DNA from: Salibacter halophilus
GTDB taxonomy: Bacteria; Bacteroidota; Bacteroidia; Flavobacteriales_G; Salibacteraceae
Length of the DNA: 64,000 bases
Reading direction: 5' to 3'
Assembly: GCF_008806325.1 (NCBI RefSeq)
Contig: NZ_WACR01000005.1
Location: 186,001 to 250,000, forward strand
Every line of letters starts with the position of its first letter. The stretch's first letter is position 1. The position numbers and the translations under genes were made by a program. The notes below the pieces were generated by a model that saw nothing but the letters and a program-made list of their open reading frames with translations, was not told the DNA's origin and ran no database searches. Of the stretch, positions 17,352 to 25,479 are shown in pieces.

Positions 17352-17359
17352 CAAAGATA
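17352..17359 (-). promoter_or_regulatory. gcvT -7 element
   Basis: The minus strand reads TATCTTTG, an exact TAnnTTTG, ending 31 bases before the gcvT start codon. A clear -33 box is not seen. Together with 17379-17408 it makes the 113-bp gap a divergent promoter region. Confidence 0.55.
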
Positions 17360-17378
17360 AAATTACAATTGAATTCGC

Positions 17379-17408
17379 TTTGATTGAAGTGTAAAACAGC
17401 TACTTTTG
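17379..17408 (+). promoter_or_regulatory. Promoter of the nucleotide-sugar dehydratase gene
   Basis: TTTG at 17379-17382 and TACTTTTG at 17401-17408 match the -33/-7 consensus with 18 bases between. The GTG start codon is 25 bases beyond the -7 element. Confidence 0.65.
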
Positions 17409-17433
17409 TTCGAATTGTAAATAGAATAAATCT

Positions 17434-19317
17434 GTGAATTTACTCAAAGAAGACAAAAATGCACCGCGCTGGATAATCCTGGTCATCGATTTGGGAATAG
17501 CTCTTTTCTCAATCGTGACGGCTTATTTCCTGCGGTTTAACTTCTCAATTCCAGATACTGAATTCAATTATTTACCGGTTAGTATTGCCTTTGCTCTCGT
17601 AACAAGAGCTTTCTCATTCTACCTTTTTAAGACTTATGCCGGTATCATCAGGCACTCAGGTTTCAACGACTTTCAACGTATTTTCTTTGCCTCCATCCTC
17701 AGCACCATGATCATGGCAGCGGGTAATGTGGTTCTTTTTTACATCGAATCACAATACCTCATTCCGTTTTCAATTCTAGTAATCGATTTTTTACTCACTT
17801 TCTTCCTCATGGGAGCAATGCGGGTTTCAGTGAAATTGCTTTACCGGGAATTGGTCAGAACCAGCACTGAGCAAATTCCGGTTGTCATTTTCGGAGCTGG
17901 TGAATCAGGATTGATGACAAAGCGAGCTCTGGACAGACTTAAAGAGCAGAATTACAACATCCTGGCATTTGTTGACGACAATCCGTCAAAAATATCAAAG
18001 CGACTTGAGGGAACACTGATAATCAACGGATCTGAACTGGAAAATTTCCTCAGTAAAAACAAGGTTGAAGAATTGATCATTGCTGTTCAGAGCCTGGAGA
18101 GAAAAAGAAAGTCTGAAATCGTTGAGTGCGCTCTCAATCACAAGGTGAAGGTTCTGAACGTACCACCTGTAACTGATTGGATTAACGGAGAAATCAACGT
18201 TCAACAGATTAAAAATGTACGCATTGAAGACTTATTAGGCCGAAAACCAATACGCCTTGATCAGGAAGAAATCAGTGCCGAGTTAAAAGGTAAAAGAGTC
18301 CTCATTACAGGCGCTGCCGGCTCAATTGGCAGCGGTCTCGTTAGACAGGTTGCCCGTTTTTATCCCGAAAAAATTCTCATGCTCGATCAGGCAGAGTCAC
18401 CACTTTATGAAGTTGATCTTGAAGTAAGTGAAAATTACGGAAAAGGAATAGGACACGTTTTAATAGGAGACATAAGATGCTATGACCGCATCAAGTCGAT
18501 TTTTGAGGAATTCAAGCCAGAAGTTGTTTTTCATGCAGCAGCTTACAAACACGTTCCTTTGATGGAATCAGCTCCTGTGGAAGCTATTCAAACGAACATT
18601 TTGGGAACAGCAAATCTCGTTGATCTCAGTGATGAATACGGAGTGGAAAAATTCGTAATGATCTCTACCGATAAAGCTGTAAATCCCACAAATGTGATGG
18701 GTGCCTCAAAACGAATTGCCGAGATGTACGCTCAAGCAAAAAATGAGGTTGCGAATAAGACTAAATATATCACTACAAGATTTGGAAACGTTTTGGGTTC
18801 TAACGGATCTGTGATTCCAATCTTTAGAAAACAGATAGAAAAAGGCGGCCCCATAACAGTAACTCATCCTGAAATCACCCGCTTTTTCATGACGATTCCA
18901 GAAGCCTGTCAGCTCGTTTTAGAAGCCGGCATGATGGGGAATGGTGGTGAAATTTACATCTTCGATATGGGTGAACCTGTTAAGATTGTAGATCTCGCCA
19001 AAAAGATGATCAAGCTCAGCGGACTTGAAGTCAACAGAGATATTGAAATCAAATTCTCTGGTCTTAGACCGGGAGAAAAGCTTTATGAGGAACTCCTTGC
19101 TAACGAGGAAAATACTGTGAACACGCATCATCCTCAAATTATGATCGCTCAGGTACGTCCTCAGGATATTGAAAGTATTACATCGAGTTTAAAAGAACTG
19201 GAATCAAAAAGTGGCAGCTCTACTCCTGCAGAACTTGTGAAAATTATGAAAGGACTCGTTCCTGAGTTTATCAGTAAGAACTCTGAGTTTGCCAAACTGG
19301 ATAACGAAAAAGTATGA
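17434..19317 (+). CDS. Membrane-bound nucleotide-sugar 4,6-dehydratase (PglF/WbpM/CapD type)
   Basis: 627 residues, start GTG. Four transmembrane helices occupy about 15-130, followed by a first nucleotide-binding fold (VVIFGAGESGLMTKRAL, about 150) and a short-chain dehydrogenase domain with GAAGSIGSGLVRQ near residue 290, YKHVPLME near 370 and the TDKAVNPTNVMGASKR active-site region near 410, where Met replaces Tyr of the common YxxxK, as in PglF and WbpM. It likely makes UDP-4-keto-6-deoxy-HexNAc for capsule, O-antigen or protein glycans. It overlaps the next gene by four bases. An exact interspersed word at 17853 encodes VRT, with three one-mismatch copies between 18028 and 18159. Confidence 0.92.
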   Translation: MNLLKEDKNAPRWIILVIDLGIALFSIVTAYFLRFNFSIPDTEFNYLPVSIAFALVTRAFSFYLFKTYAGIIRHSGFNDFQRIFFASILSTMIMAAGNVVLFYIESQYLIPFSILVIDFLLTFFLMGAMRVSVKLLYRELVRTSTEQIPVVIFGAGESGLMTKRALDRLKEQNYNILAFVDDNPSKISKRLEGTLIINGSELENFLSKNKVEELIIAVQSLERKRKSEIVECALNHKVKVLNVPPVTDWINGEINVQQIKNVRIEDLLGRKPIRLDQEEISAELKGKRVLITGAAGSIGSGLVRQVARFYPEKILMLDQAESPLYEVDLEVSENYGKGIGHVLIGDIRCYDRIKSIFEEFKPEVVFHAAAYKHVPLMESAPVEAIQTNILGTANLVDLSDEYGVEKFVMISTDKAVNPTNVMGASKRIAEMYAQAKNEVANKTKYITTRFGNVLGSNGSVIPIFRKQIEKGGPITVTHPEITRFFMTIPEACQLVLEAGMMGNGGEIYIFDMGEPVKIVDLAKKMIKLSGLEVNRDIEIKFSGLRPGEKLYEELLANEENTVNTHHPQIMIAQVRPQDIESITSSLKELESKSGSSTPAELVKIMKGLVPEFISKNSEFAKLDNEKV

Positions 19318-19736
19318 CATTTTACTCTCCTATTGAAATAAGATTCAGAGATCTAGATGCTTTGGGTCACGTCAATAACGCGGTTTATTTTAGTTATGTA
19401 GAACAAGCACGTATTGCCTACTTTAGGCAAATAATCGATGAAAATCACGACTGGAAGAAGTTTGGTGTTCTCATCGCCAGAAATGAGATCAACTACTACT
19501 CCCCTGTGCACATCAATGACCATCTCGAGTGCGGACTCAACCTCATCAAGCTGGGATCTAAAAGTATGGAGTATTCTTTTGAGTTCAGGATATTGAAAGA
19601 TGGGAAGCAAATCAAAGCAGCAGATGGAAAATTCGTTCTGGTTTGTTTTGATCCTATTGAACAAAAGTCTGCCCCAGTTCCTGAACTGTGGAGAGAAAGG
19701 ATTACAGCTTTTGAGAAGAATGACGAGCGACCTTAA
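19314..19736 (+). CDS. Acyl-CoA thioesterase (hotdog fold, YbgC/FadM-like)
   Basis: 140 residues of the 4-hydroxybenzoyl-CoA thioesterase-like hotdog family. The active-site segment RFRDLDALGHVNNAVYF is at about residues 8-24, with the catalytic Asp and the helix residues HVNN. It begins four bases inside the sugar dehydratase gene (ATGA), so it is translated from the same mRNA, though a functional link to sugar synthesis is not obvious. It ends two bases before the convergent miaE stop. Confidence 0.88.
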   Translation: MTFYSPIEIRFRDLDALGHVNNAVYFSYVEQARIAYFRQIIDENHDWKKFGVLIARNEINYYSPVHINDHLECGLNLIKLGSKSMEYSFEFRILKDGKQIKAADGKFVLVCFDPIEQKSAPVPELWRERITAFEKNDERP

Positions 19737-19738
19737 AG

Positions 19739-20323
19739 TTATCCGTGAATACGCTCGCTTTTGCCAAACATAGCGATGACATCGCTTTCGTAATCGAGGA
19801 ATTTTTGCCAGCGTTCTTCAACATCATCAGGATCGCCATATTTTTTCGCTAGCAAAAGAAACATCGAGTAATGTCCGGCCTCGCTTTTCATGAGTTCGTG
19901 GTAAAAATCTGCGAGTTCTTCATCCTGAATATTTTCGCTCAAAACCCGAAAACGTTCACAGCTACGAGCTTCTATCATCGCGGCAAACAACAACTTATCG
20001 ATGAGCACATCTAAGCGTGACCTGCCACCATTTGAAAAGTACTTTTTGAGTTCATGGATGTATTCGTCTTTTCGCTCCCTCCCTAATGGAATATCACGTT
20101 TCTCCATGATTTGATGAACACGCTGAAAGTGCTCCATCTCCTCTTGTGCCAGTTCACTCATCTTTGATACTAACTCGGTGTACTCTGGAAATTGTACAAT
20201 CAACGAAATAGCTGTTGAAGCAGCTTTTTGCTCACAATAAGCGTGATCTGTCAGAATTTCTTCCAGGTTTTTCTCTGCAATGTTCACCCAGCGTGGATCA
20301 GTGGGTAACCGCAATTTCAGCAT
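19739..20323 (-). CDS. miaE: tRNA-(ms2io6A)-hydroxylase
   Basis: Non-haem diiron enzyme that hydroxylates the isopentenyl group of modified A37 in tRNA. About 194 residues with a four-helix bundle carrying the ligands: EKNLEEIL and DHAYCEQKAA (about 20-35), QEEMEHFQRVH (about 69), MIEARSCERFRVL (about 121) and LMKSEAGHYSMFL (about 147). I start at ATG 20323, giving MLKLRLPTDPRW; the ATG at 20335 lies so close to a -7 element (20340-20347) that it would be at or before the transcription start. Confidence 0.92.
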   Translation of the reverse strand: MLKLRLPTDPRWVNIAEKNLEEILTDHAYCEQKAASTAISLIVQFPEYTELVSKMSELAQEEMEHFQRVHQIMEKRDIPLGRERKDEYIHELKKYFSNGGRSRLDVLIDKLLFAAMIEARSCERFRVLSENIQDEELADFYHELMKSEAGHYSMFLLLAKKYGDPDDVEERWQKFLDYESDVIAMFGKSERIHG

Positions 20324-20339
20324 CCTCTTACTCATACGG

Positions 20340-20347
20340 CAAAATTA
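20340..20347 (-). promoter_or_regulatory. Candidate -7 element for miaE
   Basis: The minus strand reads TAATTTTG, an exact TAnnTTTG. Transcription would start near 20333-20336, leaving about ten leader bases before the ATG at 20323. No -33 box is evident. Confidence 0.45.
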
Positions 20348-20349
20348 AA

Positions 20350-20369
20350 CGGGATTTGGAAAACTCCCG
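20350..20369 (-). terminator. Weak terminator-like hairpin after the 20396-20614 gene
   Basis: CGGGA at 20350-20354 pairs with TCCCG at 20365-20369, followed on the minus strand by TTTAATTTT. It lies downstream of the 72-residue membrane gene. The stem is short. The interspersed word begins at its outer base (20369). Confidence 0.35.
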
Positions 20370-20395
20370 GCTCTGACCGTTAAAAAATGTACTTC

Positions 20396-20614
20396 TTACT
20401 TGTCGTTTTGGTCAGATCTGGAGGCATCATCCTGGGCCCACCTCTTTGTCAGGAAACGAAGAGCCACAAGGATAAGGCCAGCTATAATGCCAGAATAAGC
20501 TTTTGCATTACCTGCCCATGAAGGCTCCTCTGTATTGAGCAAGGTGATTCCCATAGTCAAAAAAATCACCGCCATTACTCCTATCAAATTGATGAGATTG
20601 TTCTTGAGGTTCAT
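20396..20614 (-). CDS. Small membrane protein of unknown function
   Basis: 72 residues with two predicted transmembrane helices (about 8-25 and 38-55) and a charged tail rich in Asp, Ser and Arg. No family recognised. It starts one base after the stop of the 233-residue membrane protein gene and is presumably co-transcribed with it. A one-mismatch interspersed word at 20410 covers its last codons. Confidence 0.6.
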   Translation of the reverse strand: MNLKNNLINLIGVMAVIFLTMGITLLNTEEPSWAGNAKAYSGIIAGLILVALRFLTKRWAQDDASRSDQNDK

Positions 20615-20615
20615 G

Positions 20616-21317
20616 CTATTTAGAATTTACAATTGATGTAGACTCCATCATGAATTTTCCTGCGAGCAAAAAATAAGGAATACTAACAGCCATGATCACG
20701 TGACTAATATCAATATGGTTGAACCAAATATCAATTGAAATTTCGGTTGCAAAAACAACTGCTGACACTGCGTTTAAAGCCAGGCCAACTACCAAAAAAC
20801 GAAGTGCTTTATTAGGGACAAGCGTGAAATGACTGCGAATTAAAAGTGGCAGTGACACTCCAATTAACAAAATGACAGAGTGTATTGATATCCAAAAAAA
20901 TGAGAGGCTAAAAACGGTAAGCATTGTGGCAGTAATACTCTCGATTACGATAAAACCAAAAATGAAGTTGTACAGATTGTCATTCAACACATTGCGTGTA
21001 TATTTCAGTACTGCAACTGATAAAAAACTCACACTCAACAAGCTCAACAACCAACCGGGTAGTTTATACGCCAACGAGAGGTAATGCAAGAAACCATGTC
21101 CCAACAATCCACCGAGTAAAGTTCCAATTGAAAGGAAAAGAAAATGAGCTCTCAAGTATTTTTTCAGTTGATGGTACTTCACCGATTTCCCGAGATTGAG
21201 AAAAGCCCACATTGCAACTGCTGCTACCAAAATATCTGTCAGAACCGTTACAGGCTCCTCGATGCGAATATCTCCAAAGTTGATAAAAGTCAAAATCGTA
21301 ATTTTAAAGCTTCGCAA
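20616..21317 (-). CDS. Multi-pass membrane protein of unknown function
   Basis: 233 residues with about seven hydrophobic helices spread over the whole length (for example TDILVAAVAMWAFLNLG at about 26 and VIMAVSIPYFLLAGKFMM near the C-terminus). Intramembrane His residues (GHGFLHYL, FNHIDISHVIM) may bind a metal or haem, which is inference. I do not recognise the family. It is followed by the 72-residue membrane gene and is divergent from the next membrane gene at 21378, with a 60-bp shared upstream region. Confidence 0.7.
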   Translation of the reverse strand: MRSFKITILTFINFGDIRIEEPVTVLTDILVAAVAMWAFLNLGKSVKYHQLKKYLRAHFLFLSIGTLLGGLLGHGFLHYLSLAYKLPGWLLSLLSVSFLSVAVLKYTRNVLNDNLYNFIFGFIVIESITATMLTVFSLSFFWISIHSVILLIGVSLPLLIRSHFTLVPNKALRFLVVGLALNAVSAVVFATEISIDIWFNHIDISHVIMAVSIPYFLLAGKFMMESTSIVNSK

Positions 21318-21377
21318 GATAGCCGTTTTTCAAATGATACGAAAACGTTACTTACTTTTACGTAATCAAATGACCAA

Positions 21378-21848
21378 ATGAGAGAACTGCACAGTCAAAT
21401 AAAAAAGCTCAAAACAATATGGATTTCAATCCTTATTGTGCTCATTTTGCTCTCGCTAATTGGAGGATGGATTATCTACATCAATACCACTGCGAGTATT
21501 TCAGGCGATCCAATAAGTGATCAACTCGAGTTTAGTGTGATATCACTCGCCACAATTGGTATTTTTATCGTTTGTTTTGCTCTGCAAAAAAAGACAGAGT
21601 CTTCAACATTAGTTGATATGCAATCAATTGAAAGCGTTGTTGAGCGATTTGATGCTTACACATCAGGATTGATTGTCAAATTTGGTTGTTTTGGTGTGTC
21701 AGGTGTATGGGCAGGGATTTTATTCTTGCTCACAGCAAACCTGATTCACGCTTTTATTCTGCTTGCATCACTTCTTTTGCTACTCATTCACTTTCCCAGG
21801 AAAAAAGAAATAATGAATGTTGTTCACCAGACTTTCAATAAATCATAA
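21378..21848 (+). CDS. Membrane protein of unknown function
   Basis: 156 residues with four predicted helices (about 15-32, 50-65, 94-112, 118-135) and a basic C-terminal end. No recognised family. A TACTTTTA sequence about 15-25 bases upstream is one base from the -7 consensus. It is divergent from the 20616-21317 membrane gene. Confidence 0.65.
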   Translation: MRELHSQIKKLKTIWISILIVLILLSLIGGWIIYINTTASISGDPISDQLEFSVISLATIGIFIVCFALQKKTESSTLVDMQSIESVVERFDAYTSGLIVKFGCFGVSGVWAGILFLLTANLIHAFILLASLLLLLIHFPRKKEIMNVVHQTFNKS

Positions 21849-21884
21849 AGACTGTTAACCCTTTTACCATTATGTCCTTCTTGA

Positions 21885-21917
21885 TTGGCTATAATTGCGC
21901 ATTATTCTTTACCTTTG
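21885..21917 (+). promoter_or_regulatory. Promoter of the TPR gene
   Basis: TACCTTTG at 21910-21917 is an exact -7 match, with TTG at 21885-21887 as a possible -33 box 22 bases upstream. The ATG follows 25 bases later. Confidence 0.5.
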
Positions 21918-21941
21918 AGACGCTAAACCTTAATAATCCCG

Positions 21942-22274
21942 ATGAGTCACGACAGGTTAGAATTAGTTCTTGAAATGCTTGAGAAAAACCCGAATGATGT
22001 TTTTCTCAAATACGCTGCTGCCATTGAATATCGAAAAATCGATGAAGACGAAAAGGCGATAAAACACATCGAAGAATTACTCGAAATTGATCCTGAATAT
22101 TTGGGAGCTTATTACACGCTCGGTCATCTTTACGAACAAAAAGATGAGATCGAAAAAGCGATCAATATTTACAAAAAGGGAAAAGCTGTTGCCAAGAAAC
22201 AAAATGACCAAAAGACTATTGGCGAACTCACTGAGGCTCTCATGTTACTAGATGAGGAAGAGGAAAACTGGTAG
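21942..22274 (+). CDS. Small tetratricopeptide repeat protein
   Basis: 110 residues, cytoplasmic, consisting of about two and a half TPR units: DVFLKYAAAIEYRKIDEDEKAIKHIEEL... (about 18-48) and GAYYTLGHLYEQKDEIEKAINIYKKG (about 52-77; given here in parts as GAYYTLGHLYEQ and EKAINIYKKG). It ends in an acidic tail. TPRs mediate protein contacts; no partner is evident. It has its own promoter and ends two bases before the convergent SRPBCC gene. Confidence 0.8.
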   Translation: MSHDRLELVLEMLEKNPNDVFLKYAAAIEYRKIDEDEKAIKHIEELLEIDPEYLGAYYTLGHLYEQKDEIEKAINIYKKGKAVAKKQNDQKTIGELTEALMLLDEEEENW

Positions 22275-22276
22275 TT

Positions 22277-22720
22277 TTAATCTTTTTGAGACTCGGCATA
22301 ACTTTTAAAAGCTCTCATAATTTTCCGCGTCTCTTTTTTGAACATTCCGGGCATTAGCCAGCCCATCAATTTCATCATGAAATTGCTGAATAAGAATTCA
22401 GGTTTTGTTACCCACTTCGTTTTACTTTCTTCGGTTACTTCAAAGTAATTTTCTTGATTATTGACAACTCCCTGAGTTTCAAATTTAGCATGAAATGAAT
22501 CGGGAAGGTTGTTTTCCTGTATTGTTTCAGTCATGGTAGTGAGCCTACTCCCCATCTCGAACTCGAGCTCAGTTTTTGAACCGTTTTTTCCGGGTAACCC
22601 ACTGATGACTTTAATATCTTTGAGTCCGCTCATCCATTTCTTCATCGATTCAGGATCTGAAAACAACTCAACAGTTTTTTCTCGCGGTAAGTCAATGGTA
22701 ATTTCTTCTGTGTACTTCAT
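22277..22720 (-). CDS. SRPBCC (START-like) family protein
   Basis: About 147 residues with the START/Bet v1-like pattern: an N-terminal strand EEITIDLPREKTVELFSDPESM, then KWMSGLKDIKVISG, strand-rich middle, and a long C-terminal helix (KKETRKIMRAFKSYAES). These proteins bind hydrophobic ligands. I start at MKYTEE (22720); the frame is open to 22741. An exact interspersed word lies just upstream at 22751, in the divergent promoter region. Confidence 0.78.
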   Translation of the reverse strand: MKYTEEITIDLPREKTVELFSDPESMKKWMSGLKDIKVISGLPGKNGSKTELEFEMGSRLTTMTETIQENNLPDSFHAKFETQGVVNNQENYFEVTEESKTKWVTKPEFLFSNFMMKLMGWLMPGMFKKETRKIMRAFKSYAESQKD

Positions 22721-22817
22721 TGAAATTGGGTTTGTTAGCAAGCTGATCGTGGATCTGACCGATAGACTGTTACAATAGTAGGAGTTTATTTACTTTTATT
22801 CACCCAAAATTGAGCAC

Positions 22818-23846
22818 ATGACAAATCAGTTTCGCGAAAGAGTAAAAACTTACAGTCACATCAGTATTGTACTGACTTTTATTGTGGTTTTTGTAATTGC
22901 TTCTAAAGCATTTCTGATTCCACTACTCTTTTCACTTCTCCTTTCAATTGTATTAAATCCGCTATTGAGGAAATTTGAAAAGCTCAAAATCGGTCGAATA
23001 TTCGCTATAATTCTGGTTTTGCTTACTGCAACAATTGTTATTGGCGGAATTATCACTTACACGATTTATCAAATGAACTTGCTGATTGAGGATTTACCTT
23101 CAATACAGAAAAAAATTACGAGTTTATTTAACTCTACAGTTCAACAAATAGAGTCTCTCATTGGTGTTGGGTACCTTCAGGATTTGAGTATTTGGGAAAA
23201 TGCTTTGGGTAAAGCTGCTCCGCTTTTTTCTAATGTCATTTCCAAGGTTTCTTCTATTACGAGTATCGGTATTCAAATTCCAATTTATGTTTTCTTAATC
23301 ATGCTCTACAAAGAGCGTTTTTCAGAGTTTCTTTCGCATTTATGGAAGAATAGCGACACAGCACGTGAGCGCACAAATGAATTAAAAGGAGTAATTCAAA
23401 ATTACGTAACAGGCCTTTCTATTGTAATACTGATACTGGCGATATTAAACTCTGTTGGGTTGTTTATTCTGGGAATTAGATACGCGCTTTTCTTCGGCAT
23501 TTTCTCCGCTATTTTAACGGTAATCCCCTATTTTGGAAATCTGATTGGCGGTTTTTTCCCATTCCTCATAGCACTTGTTACGAAAGACTCTGCCTGGTAT
23601 GCAGTGGGAGTTGTTGCCGTTTATGCATTTGTTCAGTTTCTAGAAGGGAACTTCATTACGCCTAAAATAATGGGGGGAAAAATCAGTGTGAATCCGCTCG
23701 CTGCATTGGTTTCATTAATCGTGGGCGGACAAATACTCGGTATAACCGGAATTATACTGGCTATCCCTGTTCTCGGGATATTGAAAGTCACTATGCAATA
23801 CAGCGAAACGCTCAAGCCTATTGTCGCGTTGATTGAAGATGATTGA
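22818..23846 (+). CDS. AI-2E family transporter (PerM-like permease)
   Basis: 342 residues with seven or eight helices in the family layout: a helical hairpin of two helices (about 15-45), one at 58-85, an amphipathic extramembrane region with IQKKITSLFNSTVQQIESL (about 98-150), then five helices including GIFSAILTVIPYFGNLIGGFFPF and the signature VQFLEGNFITPKIMGGKI near residue 275. Substrates differ across the family, including sodium/proton exchange, so the AI-2 name should not be taken literally. Followed by a bidirectional terminator. Confidence 0.88.
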   Translation: MTNQFRERVKTYSHISIVLTFIVVFVIASKAFLIPLLFSLLLSIVLNPLLRKFEKLKIGRIFAIILVLLTATIVIGGIITYTIYQMNLLIEDLPSIQKKITSLFNSTVQQIESLIGVGYLQDLSIWENALGKAAPLFSNVISKVSSITSIGIQIPIYVFLIMLYKERFSEFLSHLWKNSDTARERTNELKGVIQNYVTGLSIVILILAILNSVGLFILGIRYALFFGIFSAILTVIPYFGNLIGGFFPFLIALVTKDSAWYAVGVVAVYAFVQFLEGNFITPKIMGGKISVNPLAALVSLIVGGQILGITGIILAIPVLGILKVTMQYSETLKPIVALIEDD

Positions 23847-23850
23847 CACA

Positions 23851-23879
23851 AAAAAGGGCGCCAATAACGGCACCCTTTA
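23851..23879. terminator. Bidirectional terminator
   Basis: AAAGGG-CGCC and GGCA-CCCTTT pair around AATAAC between the convergent AI-2E and CstB-like genes, with A-rich and T-rich flanks on the two sides and one mismatch in the stem. Confidence 0.7.
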
Positions 23880-23903
23880 CTCTAAAATCAAATCAATAAC
23901 TCT

Positions 23904-25241
23904 CTATTGAAATTCCTTCACAGCCTCACTTAGGTCGTAGACTTCAGTATTTTCTTTCAACTTACTGAGGATGCTGGCTCCAGCTGCTGAGCGATACCCT
24001 CCTGCACAGTGCACTACGACTGGTTTGTCCTTTGGAATTTCATCAAACTTTTCGCGTAAATCAGGAAGTGGGATGTTTATTGCATTGTCAAAAAACTTAC
24101 CTCCTTCAACTTCTGATGCATTGCGAATATCAATTATCGTGTAATGATCAGGGTTTGATTTGAAATCATCTAAATTCAAATCACTTTCTTTCTCACTTGT
24201 ATTTTTTGGGTCAACTACACCTGAAATGATATTTCCTTCATAACCGATTTTAGCTGCACGATAAATTGCAAAGTCTAGCTTTTCTTCGTTTTCGGCAACG
24301 AGATAGAACTTTTCGTTTGGTCCAACAATACTTCCCAACCAGGTTTCAAACTTGTCTTTTTCACCATTTTGAATGTTGATCGCTCCTTTTACGTGACCAC
24401 TTCTAAAGCTCTCTCCATCTCTGGCATCAATGACAATTGCATCAGCCGGAATTTCGATTCCTTTTTCTCTCTTTACTGACTTCACAGCTTCATCGAGTGT
24501 TTGAGCTCCTTTTCGGTTCACTTCAACACTGTTTGGGAAATACTTTGGAATGAACTTTTGTCCATCCAAAAATGCTTCAACGAACTCTCCTTTATCCTTA
24601 ATGTGGAAAGCCCAGTTGTCAGACTTTTCTTTGGCAATTGTACTGGTCAGATCCGAACTCATGTTTTTCCCACAAAGCGATCCCGGTCCGTGAGCAGGAT
24701 AAACAACCGTGTTATCATCGAGATTAGAAAAAACATCATTGATCGTATCGAACATCATACCGGCAAGCTCTTTTTTACTCACCTGGATATTTCCGGCACC
24801 TTCGCGGAGATCTGGTCGGCCAACATCACCTACAAAGAGCGAATCACCGGTGAAAACCCCGTGCTGTTTGCCATCTTCATCGATGAGCAAATAACTGTTG
24901 TGGTCTGGTGAGTGGCCCGGAGTGAAAAGGGCTCTGAACGTTACGTCACCAACTTTTACTTCATCTCCATGATTCATATTCTCAAAATCGTAAGACACCC
25001 CAACTTTTTCATTGATGTAGATATCCACACCCAATTTCTCTTTTAACTCGAGATGTGAACTGATGAAATCAGCATGTGGGTGCGTTTCAAAAACAGCCAC
25101 AATTTTGGCATTGTGCTTATCAGCAAAATCAATGTATGGTTTAATATCTCTGGAAGGATCTACCAGAGCAACTTCTCCGTTGCTTTCAATGGCGAATGAT
25201 CCCTGAGCAAGTGCGTCATCATAAAAATGTTGTATATTCAT
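23904..25241 (-). CDS. CstB-like persulfide dioxygenase/sulfurtransferase
   Basis: 445 residues in three parts. The metallo-beta-lactamase-fold dioxygenase domain (1-250) has the metal-binding THPHADFISSH at about 53, GHSPDHN at about 110 and GDSLFVGDVGRPDL at about 132. The middle rhodanese domain (about 258-345) has no catalytic Cys. The C-terminal rhodanese (about 355-440) keeps the active loop CAGGYRSA. This order and length match staphylococcal CstB, which oxidises persulfides to thiosulfate during sulfide stress. Probably a soluble sulfide-detoxification enzyme. It stands alone. An exact interspersed word at 24645 encodes DLT. Confidence 0.9.
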   Translation of the reverse strand: MNIQHFYDDALAQGSFAIESNGEVALVDPSRDIKPYIDFADKHNAKIVAVFETHPHADFISSHLELKEKLGVDIYINEKVGVSYDFENMNHGDEVKVGDVTFRALFTPGHSPDHNSYLLIDEDGKQHGVFTGDSLFVGDVGRPDLREGAGNIQVSKKELAGMMFDTINDVFSNLDDNTVVYPAHGPGSLCGKNMSSDLTSTIAKEKSDNWAFHIKDKGEFVEAFLDGQKFIPKYFPNSVEVNRKGAQTLDEAVKSVKREKGIEIPADAIVIDARDGESFRSGHVKGAINIQNGEKDKFETWLGSIVGPNEKFYLVAENEEKLDFAIYRAAKIGYEGNIISGVVDPKNTSEKESDLNLDDFKSNPDHYTIIDIRNASEVEGGKFFDNAINIPLPDLREKFDEIPKDKPVVVHCAGGYRSAAGASILSKLKENTEVYDLSEAVKEFQ

Positions 25242-25269
25242 ATTATCTGTATCTTTTTATTTGTTGATA

Positions 25270-25277
25270 CAAATTTA
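25270..25277 (-). promoter_or_regulatory. Candidate -7 element of the CstB-like gene
   Basis: The minus strand reads TAAATTTG, an exact TAnnTTTG, 28 bases before the start codon. The 238-bp gap to the desaturase gene should also hold the desaturase promoter, which I could not identify with confidence. Confidence 0.45.
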
Positions 25278-25479
25278 CATTTTTGGTGAGAGCCTTACTG
25301 TAACCTTTATCACGCTGATTTTTAAACTGATTAAACTGATTCTAACATTACTGTTTTGATAAATGTTTATTAAAAAATCGTGTTTTACTCCAACATTCAC
25401 ATCCGTATTGCGTAATATTGGCAGCTATTAACGACAGAATAAAGCATTATTAATTAGCTTTACCTGTAACATTTTATTT

